Counted from the stretch's first letter, positions 52,404-61,257 are shown. The stretch: 64,000 nt of DNA from Lachnoclostridium sp. UBA903 (GCA_002294045.1 DBEP01000114.1:31443-95442), one strand, 5' to 3'. Notes: generated by a model from the letters alone, not told the origin. Program-made: numbers and translations.

Positions 52404-53405
52404 CTATCCGGGAAAGCTAACCTCGCCGGCCAAATTTTTTAAAAAGTATTGTCTGATATCTTCTTGATTCTCCGTCTGGCCCAGAACCCACATAAGTTTA
52501 GTGACAGCGGCTTCCGTAGTCATATCGAAGCTTTGGAGGGCGCCCTTTTGTAATATCTTTTGTCCGGCCTGGTATATGGACAGATTACTGCCGCCGTAAA
52601 TACATTGGCTTCCGACTACGATTGTCATGTTGTTTTTTATGGCATTCCCAATAGCTTCTGTCAAATCCCGTCTGTAAATAGGTAATCCTCCAATGCCAAA
52701 AGCTTCTATAAAGACTCCTTTATACCCCATCTGAAACAGAATATGGAATATGTCCGGGGTAAGTCCGGGAATCAGTTTAAGCAGGAATACATTTGTATTC
52801 AGCTCTTTGTTTAATATAAGGGGTTCTTCAGGGGGAACAATAGTATATCCGCTAAGGTCCAAACCATTGGAATTCACAACTCCTGCATAAGGGCCGTTAA
52901 TGCTCTCAAATGCGTCAAAACTAGTGGTGCGGACCTTGGAAGCTCTGCATCCTAAGATTATTTTTCGGTTAAAAGCGATAAAAATACCCGGTACGTTACT
53001 TACTGCCATATTAATGGCAAGGCGGCAGTTTTCTTCCGCATCAGCAATAGGATTTAAGATTGATAGCTGGCTGCCGGTAAGAACAACAGGTTTTGGAATG
53101 TTTTGCAGCATAAAGGAGAGGGCAGACGCAGTGTAAGCCATAGTATCTGTTCCGTGTATAATTATAATACCGTCAAAGTCTTTTATTTTTGCATAAATAG
53201 TTTCCGCCAGGGCCTGCCATTCTTCCGGCTGTATATTGGAGCTGTCTAAAGAAAACATATCTATTGTTACTATATCAAAATCTTTTGCCATTCTTTCAAT
53301 TCTTGAAAATATATAGATGCTATCAAGCTGCGGAACTAAACCTTCCTTACTGTGTGAAGATGCTAAAGTCCCTCCGGTGGTAATAATAAGAATTCTTTTA
53401 TTCAT
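52404..53405 (-). CDS. L-asparaginase (type I-like)
   Basis: The 333-aa enzyme hydrolyses asparagine to aspartate and ammonia. The first catalytic Thr13 lies in TTGGTLAS and the second in HGTDTMAYTASALSF. There is no signal peptide, which fits a cytoplasmic type I enzyme. It lies at the end of a GntR/amino-acid ABC transporter cluster, 108 bp after the ATPase gene; a short family A repeat lies in that gap. The context suggests uptake and breakdown of asparagine or a related amino acid. Confidence 0.92.
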   Translation of the reverse strand: MNKRILIITTGGTLASSHSKEGLVPQLDSIYIFSRIERMAKDFDIVTIDMFSLDSSNIQPEEWQALAETIYAKIKDFDGIIIIHGTDTMAYTASALSFMLQNIPKPVVLTGSQLSILNPIADAEENCRLAINMAVSNVPGIFIAFNRKIILGCRASKVRTTSFDAFESINGPYAGVVNSNGLDLSGYTIVPPEEPLILNKELNTNVFLLKLIPGLTPDIFHILFQMGYKGVFIEAFGIGGLPIYRRDLTEAIGNAIKNNMTIVVGSQCIYGGSNLSIYQAGQKILQKGALQSFDMTTEAAVTKLMWVLGQTENQEDIRQYFLKNLAGEVSFPG

Positions 53406-53430
53406 AGCGATTCCTTCTCTGATTCTTAGA

Positions 53431-53456
53431 ATGTGTTTGAAATACGTTCGAGTATA
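53431..53456. repeat. Short family A palindrome between ATPase and asparaginase genes
   Basis: AGAATGTGTTTGAAATACG then TTCGAGT resembles the short copy at 28470-28494: two joined termini, here more degraded. Confidence 0.5.
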
Positions 53457-53512
53457 AATTCAATGAGAACAACCCCTTATGCAATAAGCGGTAAGAGGTT
53501 GGACATCTGTTT

Positions 53513-54244
53513 TTATTCACAATTAACTACTTTATTTAAAAATTCTCTGCAGCGTTCGTTTGCCGGATTGGTAAATATTTTTTCAGGAGCATCGCTTTCT
53601 AATATATATCCTTGATCCATGAATATAACACGGTCGGCAACATCTCTTGCAAATCCCATTTCATGAGTAACGATGACCATAGTCATTCCTTTGGCTGCCA
53701 AATCTTTCATAACCTTAAGTACTTCTCCTACCATTTCCGGGTCCAGTGCGGAGGTAGGCTCGTCAAATAACATAATTTTGGGATTCATTTCCAATGCCCT
53801 TGCAATTGCTACTCTTTGTTTTTGTCCACCGGATAAAGTATCGGGATACACATCTCTTTTCTCTAATAATCCTACCTGGTCTAATAATTCTTCCGCTTTT
53901 TTAATTGCTTCTTCTTTAGACATCTTCTTAAGCTCAACGGGTGCTAAGATCATGTTTCCCAACACGGTTAAATGAGGGAAGAGATTAAAATGCTGAAAAA
54001 CCATGCCGATATTTTCTCGTATATTATCTATTTTCTTATTCTTTACTAATTCATTCCCCAATATATTAATTTTTCCCGCCTGTATATCCTCCAATCGATT
54101 TAAGCACCGAAGCAGCGTACTTTTACCGGAACCGGAAGGACCGATAATGCATACGACTTCCCCTTCCTTAATTTCCAAGGAGATATCTTTTAACACTTCC
54201 AAATCACCAAATTTTTTTTTAATATTAATTGCTTTTATGACCAC
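53513..54244 (-). CDS. Polar amino acid ABC transporter ATP-binding protein (GlnQ type)
   Basis: The 243-aa ATPase has Walker A GPSGSGKST, Q-loop, signature LSGGQKQR, Walker B IMLFDEPTSALDPEMVGE and the H-loop VTHEM. The GlnQ/HisP group is recognised by FNLFPHLTVLGN. It overlaps the permease gene by 20 bp. With the permease and lipoprotein upstream it forms a complete polar amino acid importer. Confidence 0.94.
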   Translation of the reverse strand: MVIKAINIKKKFGDLEVLKDISLEIKEGEVVCIIGPSGSGKSTLLRCLNRLEDIQAGKINILGNELVKNKKIDNIRENIGMVFQHFNLFPHLTVLGNMILAPVELKKMSKEEAIKKAEELLDQVGLLEKRDVYPDTLSGGQKQRVAIARALEMNPKIMLFDEPTSALDPEMVGEVLKVMKDLAAKGMTMVIVTHEMGFARDVADRVIFMDQGYILESDAPEKIFTNPANERCREFLNKVVNCE

Positions 54245-54890
54245 GGTGCAATCTCCTTTCTATGTAAGAGGATAATAAGCTCAGGATTGTAATTAAAATA
54301 AAATACATGACTGCTATTACGCCGTAAGTTTCCATGGGTTTAAAGTTTCTGGCAACAATAATCTGACCGCTGGCAGTTAATTCACGGATACTGATTACTG
54401 TCAGGATGGAAGTATCCTTAATTGTCACAATAAACTGATTAATTATGGAAGGAATCATTATTTTAATTGCCTGGGGCAATATAACTTTTTGCATAGTTTT
54501 TAAATAACTAAGACCTAAGCTTCTGGATGCTTCCGTTTGGCCGAAATCTACAGCTAAAATTCCCGCCCGGAATATTTCAGACATGTACGCACCTGCATTT
54601 AAAGACAGAGCAATGACTCCGCAGATAAACGGATCACTTCTGGGAATAATTAACGGCGCAATACCAAAATAAATAAATAACGCCTGAACCATTAACGGAG
54701 TACCTCTGATAATATACAGATATGAGGCAGCCATGCCTTTTAGTATCTTAATTTTACTGAGTCTGAAAATTCCGAACAATATTCCTAATATTACCGCCAC
54801 AAGCAAAGATATTACTGAGAGCTTAATGGTAACCATGATACCGGATAATATGCTTGGCAGATTATCCGTGAATATAGTAAACAGCTGCAT
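54225..54890 (-). CDS. Polar amino acid ABC transporter permease
   Basis: The 221-aa HisM-type permease has about five helices, YIIRGTPLMVQALFIYFG and the EAA region AYMSEIFRAGILAVDFGQTEASRSLG. A homodimer probably forms the channel. It starts 16 bp after the binding-protein stop and overlaps the ATPase gene. Confidence 0.94.
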   Translation of the reverse strand: MQLFTIFTDNLPSILSGIMVTIKLSVISLLVAVILGILFGIFRLSKIKILKGMAASYLYIIRGTPLMVQALFIYFGIAPLIIPRSDPFICGVIALSLNAGAYMSEIFRAGILAVDFGQTEASRSLGLSYLKTMQKVILPQAIKIMIPSIINQFIVTIKDTSILTVISIRELTASGQIIVARNFKPMETYGVIAVMYFILITILSLLSSYIERRLHRGHKSN

Positions 54891-54906
54891 TTTATTTGCT
54901 CCTTAT

Positions 54907-55707
54907 TTATTCTCCTATATACTGGCCTACGATTTCATCATAAGTACCATTTTCTTTAAGCTTTTTAAGCCCGTCGTTGAACATCTTTAAAAGTTCCTGG
55001 TTTTCCCCTTTTTTAACTGCAAAACCATAATCAACGGTATATAATTTTTCTCCGGCTATCCTTAGCTTTGAATCACCGTCTACCTTGATTTTATAAGCAA
55101 TAACAGGATAATCTTCTAATAAGAAATCGGAATTACCATTTTCAACATCTAAGAACATGGTTGGTGAATCATCAAAATAATTTAATTTCAAATCGTATTT
55201 ATCAGCATTATCTTCCGCAAATTGAGAACCTGCGGTTCCTTTCTTGATGGAAGCTGCTTTTCCTGTCAAATCCGCTTCTCCGTTAATATCCGTATTTTGG
55301 GCATTAACAACTAAGGAGAGACCGGATTCGAAGTAACCGTCGGAAAAATCCAGGGATTGCTTTCTTTCCTCTGTTATACTCATACCGGCAATGGCTCCGT
55401 CAAGCTGTCTGGAAGTAATACCCGGAATAACAGCGCTGAAATCCATTGGTTTCAGTTCGTATTTAAAGCCTTCGGTTTCTGCAATGGCATCTAAAAGCTC
55501 CACATCAATTCCTTTATAGGTACCATTTTCTTCAAAAGAAAATGGAGCATATTTTGCATCGCAGGCAATGAGATATACTATATCTTTTGAGGACGTATCT
55601 GCCGTGTTATTACCGGCAGTTTGTTCATTTTTTGTACCGCATCCTGTAAGTGCTCCCATAGCAAGTAATAAAGTACATGTAAGTGCAATAATCATTTTCC
55701 TTTTCAT
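54907..55707 (-). CDS. Amino acid ABC transporter substrate-binding lipoprotein
   Basis: The 266-aa family 3 binding protein has a lipoprotein signal ending LTGC (Cys23) and the pattern KYAPFSFEENGTYKGIDVELLDAIAE, GITSRQLDGAIAGMSITEERKQSLDFSDGYF, which is typical of polar amino acid binders. Of two in-frame ATGs, the second (55707) has GGAG at the right distance. Asparagine, glutamine or another polar amino acid is expected from the asparaginase at the end of the operon. Confidence 0.93.
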   Translation of the reverse strand: MKRKMIIALTCTLLLAMGALTGCGTKNEQTAGNNTADTSSKDIVYLIACDAKYAPFSFEENGTYKGIDVELLDAIAETEGFKYELKPMDFSAVIPGITSRQLDGAIAGMSITEERKQSLDFSDGYFESGLSLVVNAQNTDINGEADLTGKAASIKKGTAGSQFAEDNADKYDLKLNYFDDSPTMFLDVENGNSDFLLEDYPVIAYKIKVDGDSKLRIAGEKLYTVDYGFAVKKGENQELLKMFNDGLKKLKENGTYDEIVGQYIGE

Positions 55708-55741
55708 AATCATTCTCCTTTTATTAATAATTTTAAAACCT

Positions 55742-56404
55742 TTAACTGTTCCAGATATTGGAGTTACGCAGGCGTATCCTCTCTTCTAAGCTGTAGATGT
55801 GAAGGTCCAATAAATTTTCCGTTTTTTCAGCATTCCGGCTCATTAATGCCCTGGCTATTTCAGAGTGGGCAACTTTTTCCTCAGGAAAGGTAAGATAATA
55901 AGTATCCTGCATTCGTATGCGGGTAAGGCTTTCCATAACCTGGCCGTACATCTGTGTTAATTGGGAGTTATGTGAGGCCTTCACAATTGCCATATGAAAT
56001 ATATCGTTGAGATGGTTGAATTGTAACAATTCCTCCCGGCTTATCTTTTCCGGAAATTGATCCGCCAGGCTGCATATATTCTCTAATTCCTTATCGCCTG
56101 CATTTAAGATTGCCAGTCTGGCGGCAGCCTTTTCAAAGATAATACGCATCTCAAGAGATTCTTTTATATCCCTTCCGGTGACAGGTTTAACCAGATATCC
56201 TTTTCTGGGAATAGAGATTAAGTATCCTTTACTCTCCAATGTGCCCAGTGCATCTCTGATAGGAGTCTTACTTACCTGGTATTTGCCTGCTAATTCAGCC
56301 AAAGTAAGAAATTCTCCATCCGTAATAGCTCCGTTAAGAATATCGGTTTTGATTTTTTGATAAATTTCTTTTGAATAAGACTCTTCAATCGTATTTAAAC
56401 CCAA
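55742..56404 (-). CDS. GntR family transcriptional regulator (FadR subfamily)
   Basis: The protein is about 220 aa. The N-terminal winged helix (EIYQKIKTDILNGAI, LAELAGKYQVSKTPIRDALGTLESKGYL) precedes a helical FCD domain (LEMRIIFEKAAARLAI, HMAIVKASHNSQL). The likely start is TTG with AGGAGGTG eight bases upstream; the frame is open further but contains a leader hairpin. It heads the amino-acid transporter and asparaginase cluster and probably regulates it. A consensus promoter and an attenuator-like hairpin lie upstream. Confidence 0.85.
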   Translation of the reverse strand: MGLNTIEESYSKEIYQKIKTDILNGAITDGEFLTLAELAGKYQVSKTPIRDALGTLESKGYLISIPRKGYLVKPVTGRDIKESLEMRIIFEKAAARLAILNAGDKELENICSLADQFPEKISREELLQFNHLNDIFHMAIVKASHNSQLTQMYGQVMESLTRIRMQDTYYLTFPEEKVAHSEIARALMSRNAEKTENLLDLHIYSLEERIRLRNSNIWNS

Positions 56405-56460
56405 TATCAGAACACCTCCTAATATCCTGGTAAAATCCCGCTGATATATCAGGCGGGAGC

Positions 56461-56498
56461 AAAAAAAAGCGACAGGCACCCATTCATGCACCGTCGCA
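56461..56498 (-). terminator. Attenuator-like hairpin in the gntR leader
   Basis: On the minus strand GCGACGG and CCTGTCGC flank a loop and are followed by eight T. It lies between the gntR promoter and start codon, so read-through must be possible; it may set the basal level or respond to a signal. Confidence 0.5.
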
Positions 56499-56540
56499 TT
56501 TCTATCTATATTTTCTATGCTAGATATTAATATGGTGTTG

Positions 56541-56569
56541 ATTATATAGTATAGAAAAGTATATGTCAA
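56541..56569 (-). promoter_or_regulatory. Promoter of the gntR operon
   Basis: On the minus strand TTGACA (56569-56564) and TATAAT (56546-56541) are both consensus and spaced by 17 bases. The spacer ATACTTTTCTATACTAT is partly palindromic and could hold the GntR operator. Confidence 0.7.
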
Positions 56570-56695
56570 GAAATTTTATAATAGATATGTTATTGCTGTG
56601 CCGCTGGAGTTTTAACAATTCTATAAAAAAAATTACTAGCTAGCCTTAGAAATTTTTTTGTATGTCATATCTTAATTTTTTCTTGCAAAAAATGC

Positions 56696-56724
56696 TTGAC
56701 ATAGTTTGACTGCTCTTGTATGAT
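56696..56724 (+). promoter_or_regulatory. Promoter of the PTS gene
   Basis: TTGACA (56696-56701), a 17-base spacer and TATGAT (56719-56724). The leader downstream carries an antiterminator target and a terminator. Confidence 0.7.
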
Positions 56725-56782
56725 ATTTTTGTAAGGATTTAAAAACAATGAGAAATTGTAAGTTATAATTGGATATATAACT

Positions 56783-56811
56783 GGGTTGTGACTGGTTAGG
56801 CAGGCAAGACC
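56783..56811 (+). promoter_or_regulatory. RAT antiterminator site (BglG/LicT/GlcT family target)
   Basis: GGTTGTGACTGGTTAGGCAG followed by GCAAGACC matches the ribonucleic antiterminator consensus GGATTGTTACTG...GCAGGCAAAACC. It overlaps the left arm of the terminator, the usual arrangement. The cognate antiterminator is not encoded in the window. Confidence 0.82.
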
Positions 56812-56860
56812 AAGCTTTGTGAAATATAAGCCATATTTCACAAAGTTTGGTCTTTTTTTC
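56807..56860 (+). terminator. Antitermination-controlled terminator before the PTS gene
   Basis: The 21-base arms (56807-56827 and 56833-56853) pair with one mismatch and are followed by seven T. Its start overlaps the RAT site. Confidence 0.9.
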
Positions 56861-57100
56861 GGTAAACGGGCCCGCGGCCGGAAGAAAGTCGTATATGGAT
56901 TTTTTCCGGTTTAAAATATAAGCATTACCGTAAGTTTTTGTGAGAAAAGAGGTGGGATTCCGGACAGTAGAAGGTAAAACAGCCCGGTAATGCACGGACT
57001 ATAAAATGAAAGGGGACGAAGCGGAGGAAAGTTTATAAGAAAAATTGGTTTATTTACTATCTAATAACTAATAAGTTAAAACAAAAAGGAGGAAATTATT

Positions 57101-58525
57101 ATGATGAAGTATCTTCAGAGACTGGGGAAATCCTTAATGCTTCCGGTTGCCGTACTTCCGGTTGCCGGAATTTTAATGGGGCTCGGTTATTGGATCGACC
57201 CTGACGGCTGGGGTGCCAATAGCATTGTGGCGGCCTTCCTGGTTAAAGGAGGCGGGGCTCTTATCGATAATATGGCTTTGCTTTTTGCTATTGGTGTTGC
57301 CGTAGGTATGGCTGATGATAAGGAGGGAACTTCCGGTCTTGCCGGTTTGGTTTCCTGGCTGCTGATGACAACCCTGCTTTCCAGCGGTGCGGTTGCCATG
57401 TATACGGGTGCGGAAGCGGACCCGGCCTTTGGTTACATTGAAAACCAGTTCATAGGTATATTAGCCGGCTTAATCGGTTCCAGCTGCTATAACCGGTTCA
57501 AAAATACCAAGTTACCGGATTACCTTTCCTTTTTCAGCGGAAAAAGAAGCGTTGCCATTGTAACCGCCGGTTTTTCCGTCATAGCAAGTTTGATTTTATT
57601 CTTTATATGGCCCGTAGTTTATAATGCATTGGTATCCTTTGGTATTGCCATAACGGGAACCGGTGCCATTGGAGCCGGTATTTATGCCTTCTTAAACAGG
57701 CTTTTGATTCCTATTGGGCTTCATCACGCCCTGAATACCGTATTCTGGTTTGATGTGGCCGGTATTAATGACCTGGGTAATTTCTTGGCCGGTAAAGGTG
57801 AATTAGGTGTAACGGGCATGTATATGTCCGGGTTCTTCCCGATTATGATGTTTGGACTGCCGGGAGGCGCACTGGCTATGTACCATACTGCTAAAACAAA
57901 CAGGAAAAAGATTGCGGCCGGTTTATTAGGTTCTGCTGCCCTTTGTTCCTTCCTGACCGGAGTTACGGAGCCTCTGGAATTTTCCTTTATGTTTTTAGCG
58001 CCCGTATTATATGTGGTGCATGCATTATTAAGCGGTATTTCGGCGGTTATTGTAGCCTTACTGCCGGCGAGGGCAGGGTTTAACTTCAGTGCCGGATTAA
58101 TAGATTTTGTTTTATGCTTCAAATCTCCCATGGCATTGAATCCGCTATTACTGATTCCCGTTGGAGCTGCATTCAGTGTGGTTTATTATGTTGTATTCCG
58201 GCTGATTATAAAGGTATTTAATCTTAAGACACCCGGCAGGGAAGATGAGGAAGAAGAGGAGCTTAAGATTAGCCTGGCCAACGACGATTATACGGCGGTG
58301 GCAGCCATTATATTGGAAGGCCTGGGAGGGAAAGATAATATTACCAATGCGGATAATTGCGTTACCAGACTTCGTTTGGAAATCAAGGACTATACCCTGG
58401 TAAATGAAAAGAAAATTAAGTCCGCAGGTGTAGCAGGTATTATAAGGCCCAGTAAAACCAGCGTCCAGGTAATTGTAGGACCCAAAGTGCAATTTGTAGC
58501 AGACGAATTTAAGAAACTTCTGTAA
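57101..58525 (+). CDS. PTS transporter IICB, N-acetylglucosamine/glucose type
   Basis: The 474-aa protein has an N-terminal EIIC membrane domain (about 1-370; SLMLPVAVLPVAGILMGLGYWIDP, NRLLIPIGLHHALNTVFWF, FLTGVTEPLEFSFMF) and a C-terminal EIIB domain with phosphorylated Cys420 in NADNCVTRLRL. The EIIA domain is missing and must come from another protein. The patterns fit the NagE/glucose subfamily; the exact sugar is not certain. GGAGG precedes the ATG. Expression depends on a RAT/terminator leader, implying induction through a BglG-type antiterminator. Confidence 0.92.
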   Translation: MMKYLQRLGKSLMLPVAVLPVAGILMGLGYWIDPDGWGANSIVAAFLVKGGGALIDNMALLFAIGVAVGMADDKEGTSGLAGLVSWLLMTTLLSSGAVAMYTGAEADPAFGYIENQFIGILAGLIGSSCYNRFKNTKLPDYLSFFSGKRSVAIVTAGFSVIASLILFFIWPVVYNALVSFGIAITGTGAIGAGIYAFLNRLLIPIGLHHALNTVFWFDVAGINDLGNFLAGKGELGVTGMYMSGFFPIMMFGLPGGALAMYHTAKTNRKKIAAGLLGSAALCSFLTGVTEPLEFSFMFLAPVLYVVHALLSGISAVIVALLPARAGFNFSAGLIDFVLCFKSPMALNPLLLIPVGAAFSVVYYVVFRLIIKVFNLKTPGREDEEEEELKISLANDDYTAVAAIILEGLGGKDNITNADNCVTRLRLEIKDYTLVNEKKIKSAGVAGIIRPSKTSVQVIVGPKVQFVADEFKKLL

Positions 58526-58553
58526 TTTAAATATTACATATATTAATTTATAT

Positions 58554-58627
58554 TTCCGTGCGAATAAATACCCCTGTAATTTTATTACAAATGCTTCATC
58601 AGGTATTATTTGCACGGAACTTTTTTA
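58554..58627 (+). terminator. Terminator of the PTS gene
   Basis: TTCCGTGCGAATAAATACC pairs with GGTATTATTTGCACGGAA over a loop of about 30 bases and is followed by six T. Confidence 0.75.
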
Positions 58628-58634
58628 TCTCATT

Positions 58635-58700
58635 TCATGGGAAAGTTCATCCTATGAGACAGAAACGCTCCGCTTTGGAGCTCACTGCGGCGGAAGGGTT
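58635..58700 (+). repeat. Family C repeat
   Basis: TCATGGGAAAGTTCATCCTATGAGACAGAA matches 33651-33680 with few changes and continues into a GC-rich core, ACGCTCCGCTTTGGAGC. The stretch is shown as two parts here: the hairpin start and the core. Confidence 0.5.
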
Positions 58701-58887
58701 TATTTTATTTCCATACTCAGGGAGTTGGAAGAAGCGGTGTTTATAGACATAACAGCCTTTAAATCTTTATGAAGATTATTGCCCCGATCAGTTTGCCCGT
58801 ACTGGCATCTTGTGCTATAGTAAACTTAAAATTTGTATGGAGTGAATTTTTATTTACAAACGTATTCAATTTTAAGGGAGCGTTAAT

Positions 58888-59691
58888 ATGGACCACATAA
58901 AAGCAGATTATCATGTACACAGCAGCATTTCGCCGGATGGCAACGTACCGATGGATGAAATGTGTAAAGCGGCCTGGGAAAAGGGAATAAAAGAAGTCGT
59001 ATTTACAGACCATTATGAATTTTATTTACCTGGTATGAAGTCCGAGTATTTTCACGAAGAATACATTAAGTCATATTTTAAGGAGCTGGAAAAATGCCGG
59101 CATTTGTATGACGGAAAGCTGCTGTTAAAAGGCGGAATGGAATTCGGACAGTCTTATCTGGAAAGGGATACGGTAAAACGTTTTATAAAAAATTACCCTT
59201 TTGATTATATTATCGGTTCCGTACATAAGCTTAATAACGTGGATTTAGAAAAAATGGAATATCGGGAAGATAACATACATGACATAGCAGACCGGTACTA
59301 TGAGGAACTGTTAAAGCTGGCCCGGTGGGGCGAGTTTGACTGTATGGGCCACCTGGATTTATTCAAGAGGCATGCCAGAAGGCATGGATTTTCCGATGAG
59401 TATGAGAGACACGAAGAAACCATACGTGAAATCCTCAAATATATTATTGAACGGGGCAAGGGAATTGAGCTTAATACTTCCGGAATCAGACAGGAAGCAA
59501 GGGAGGCCATGCCGTCGTCAGCTATTCTTAAAATGTACGGGGAACTGGGCGGAGAGATTATTACCGTGGGCTCGGATGCCCACAAAGCTCAGGATGTGGG
59601 AGCGGATTTTGAAACCGCTTATGAAATGCTTAATCAGGCGGGATTTAACCGTATTGCCTGTTATGAAAGACATAAAGTCGTAAGGCAATAA
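58888..59691 (+). CDS. PHP-domain histidinol-phosphatase family protein (HisK-like)
   Basis: The 267-aa metal-dependent phosphatase has DYHVHSSISPDGNV with metal His, VVFTDHYEF, GMEFGQSY, FDYIIGSVHKLN, CMGHLDLFKRH and GSDAHKAQDVGADF, the ordered PHP metal motifs. It is similar to histidinol-phosphatase HisK/HisJ but could act on other phosphoesters, since no his genes are near. GGGAG precedes the ATG. It stands alone between the PTS and reductase genes. Confidence 0.85.
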   Translation: MDHIKADYHVHSSISPDGNVPMDEMCKAAWEKGIKEVVFTDHYEFYLPGMKSEYFHEEYIKSYFKELEKCRHLYDGKLLLKGGMEFGQSYLERDTVKRFIKNYPFDYIIGSVHKLNNVDLEKMEYREDNIHDIADRYYEELLKLARWGEFDCMGHLDLFKRHARRHGFSDEYERHEETIREILKYIIERGKGIELNTSGIRQEAREAMPSSAILKMYGELGGEIITVGSDAHKAQDVGADFETAYEMLNQAGFNRIACYERHKVVRQ

Positions 59692-59788
59692 CAAGAAAGT
59701 ATCCCGCCTGTAAAGTAAATTCTGCGCGGCGCTTTGCCGCTTTGCAGCATATAGCCGGTGTATCCGATTAAATGCACCCGCTGAGTCT

Positions 59789-60640
59789 TTAGAAATTAGT
59801 AGTATCCGGATCTTTAGTCGGTCCGCAGCATTCTTTCAGACCGGCAATCAGACTGACATCTTCAGTGGACAGTTCAAAATCAAACACTTCCGCATTTTCC
59901 TTAATACGGGCCGGGGTAACTGATTTGGGCAGAGGCAGATAGCCCATCTGCAGGCTCCAGCGCAGACAGATTTGTGCTATGGATTTATTGTATTTTTCAG
60001 AAAGCTGTTTCATTTCCGGAACGTCAAATACCTGCCCGGTTCCTAATGGGCTGTATGCTTCCAGTAAAATATTGTGTTCCCTGCAGTATTTCGTAACTTC
60101 TTCCTGGGTTTCTCCGGGGCATAAGCGAATCTGATTTACCATTGGCGCTATCCTGGCTGTTTCCAGAAGAGCTTCAATATGATGGGGCATAAAATTGCTG
60201 ATACCGATTGCACGTATTTTACCTGCCTCGTACAATTCTTCGAAAGCCTTCCAGGTTCCGGCATTGGCCTCTTTCCAGTTGTCCCGGAAGCGGATCGGAT
60301 TGGGCCAGTGAATGAGGTATAAATCTAGATAGCCCATGTCCAGCTTATGCAGAGTCGTATCAAAAGCTTTCAGGGTTGCTTCATAACCATGATCGGAGTT
60401 CTTAAGTTTACTGGTAATAAACAGTTCTTTTCTGGGAACTCCGCTTATCTTTACGGCTTTACCGACACTTTCTTCGTTGTCATATCCCGCAGCGGTATCG
60501 ATATGGCGGTATCCGTATTCAATTGCCTGTTTTACTGCGGCTACGCCTATATCACCATCAGGAGTCTGCCAGGTTCCGAATCCTATACAGGGAATGGCTG
60601 CGCCATTGTGTAGCTGATAAGAATCATTTAAAGATTTCAT
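59789..60640 (-). CDS. Aldo/keto reductase
   Basis: The 283-aa TIM-barrel NADPH-dependent oxidoreductase has the catalytic tetrad Asp48 (HIDTAAGY), Tyr53, Lys78 (FITSKL) and His111 (YLIHWPNP). KAVKISGVPRKELFITSK and IGISNFMPHHIEALL match the 2,5-diketo-gluconate/methylglyoxal reductase-like group. Substrate unknown. It is transcribed away from the MFS gene and looks monocistronic. Confidence 0.92.
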   Translation of the reverse strand: MKSLNDSYQLHNGAAIPCIGFGTWQTPDGDIGVAAVKQAIEYGYRHIDTAAGYDNEESVGKAVKISGVPRKELFITSKLKNSDHGYEATLKAFDTTLHKLDMGYLDLYLIHWPNPIRFRDNWKEANAGTWKAFEELYEAGKIRAIGISNFMPHHIEALLETARIAPMVNQIRLCPGETQEEVTKYCREHNILLEAYSPLGTGQVFDVPEMKQLSEKYNKSIAQICLRWSLQMGYLPLPKSVTPARIKENAEVFDFELSTEDVSLIAGLKECCGPTKDPDTTNF

Positions 60641-60793
60641 TTGTTTAACCCCCTTAGTTTTATATTATATTACAGTTTTGTTATGTAATAACTTTATTAT
60701 AAGATGTAGAGTTAACTCGAAGTCAAGAAGTTTTTTCATTTTATTGGTAAAATGCAAAGGTAAATTCTTGATTGGGTAAGGCAGGGTGCATGA

Positions 60794-60904
60794 AATGTTA
60801 TTTTAAACTCTGGTGATGAAATTTTCAACCTTTCAGGTATTAATATTGAAAATGCAGGAGCAGGCAGCATTGATACATTGGTCCTTACTGATGATTCCAA
60901 TTAA
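60794..60904 (+). pseudogene. Possible C-terminal remnant of a carbohydrate-binding domain
   Basis: A 36-codon frame without a start codon reads NVILNSGDEIFNLSGINIEN and then AGAGSIDTLVLTDDSN before TAA. The pattern, ending in an ID-x-L strand, resembles the last strands of CBM6/35-like modules. It is short, so chance cannot be excluded. Confidence 0.28.
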
Positions 60905-61030
60905 GCGCCGGGCGTGGATATATCAATATTATACTTACTCAAAATGCAGATTGCAGGGGAAACGTAAGCTTTGTGAGATTAAAAAATAAGATTACTTTTT
61001 ACATTGTTTTAACTTTTTATTCCTAACAAT

Positions 61031-61257
61031 ATGATATAATGAAGGCGGAATGAGGAATTGGCAAGCTTGCTTGCCAAATCCGATTGGAGCAACAAGATCA
61101 TGAACACGCTTTTTTGTTCATGATATAATGAAAGCGTAGAGAGAAATTGCAAGCTAGCTTGTATTTTCCGGTCGTAGCTACAAGAACATGAACGCGTTTT
61201 TTGTTCATGATATAACGGAATGAGGAATCCATAAGCCTGCTTACGGACTAATAAATC
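61031..61257 (+). repeat. Tandem leader repeat (2.6 units of about 88 bp) with conserved hairpins
   Basis: Units start with ATGATATAA at 61031, 61120 and 61207. Each has a hairpin with an AAGC/GCTT core: TTGGCAAGC-GCTTGCCAA, TGCAAGC-GCTTGTA and CCATAAGC-GCTTACGG. The stems differ while pairing is kept. The first two units end in a second palindrome, CATGAAC...GTTCATG, around a T-run. The third is truncated at the MFS start. Each unit also has a TATAAT- or TATAAC-like -10 element. Confidence 0.7.

Larger units (their letters stand above)
56405..57100. other. Divergent regulatory region between gntR and the PTS gene
   Basis: On the minus strand there is a gntR leader with promoter and hairpin (56461-56569). 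On the plus strand there is a PTS promoter, antiterminator target and terminator (56696-56860), then about 240 bp of leader without recognised features before the PTS gene. Confidence 0.7.
58526..58887. other. Intergenic region with terminator and family C repeat
   Basis: It holds the PTS gene terminator (58554-58627), a family C repeat (58635-58700) and AT-rich sequence before the phosphatase gene. No gene seen. Confidence 0.6.
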
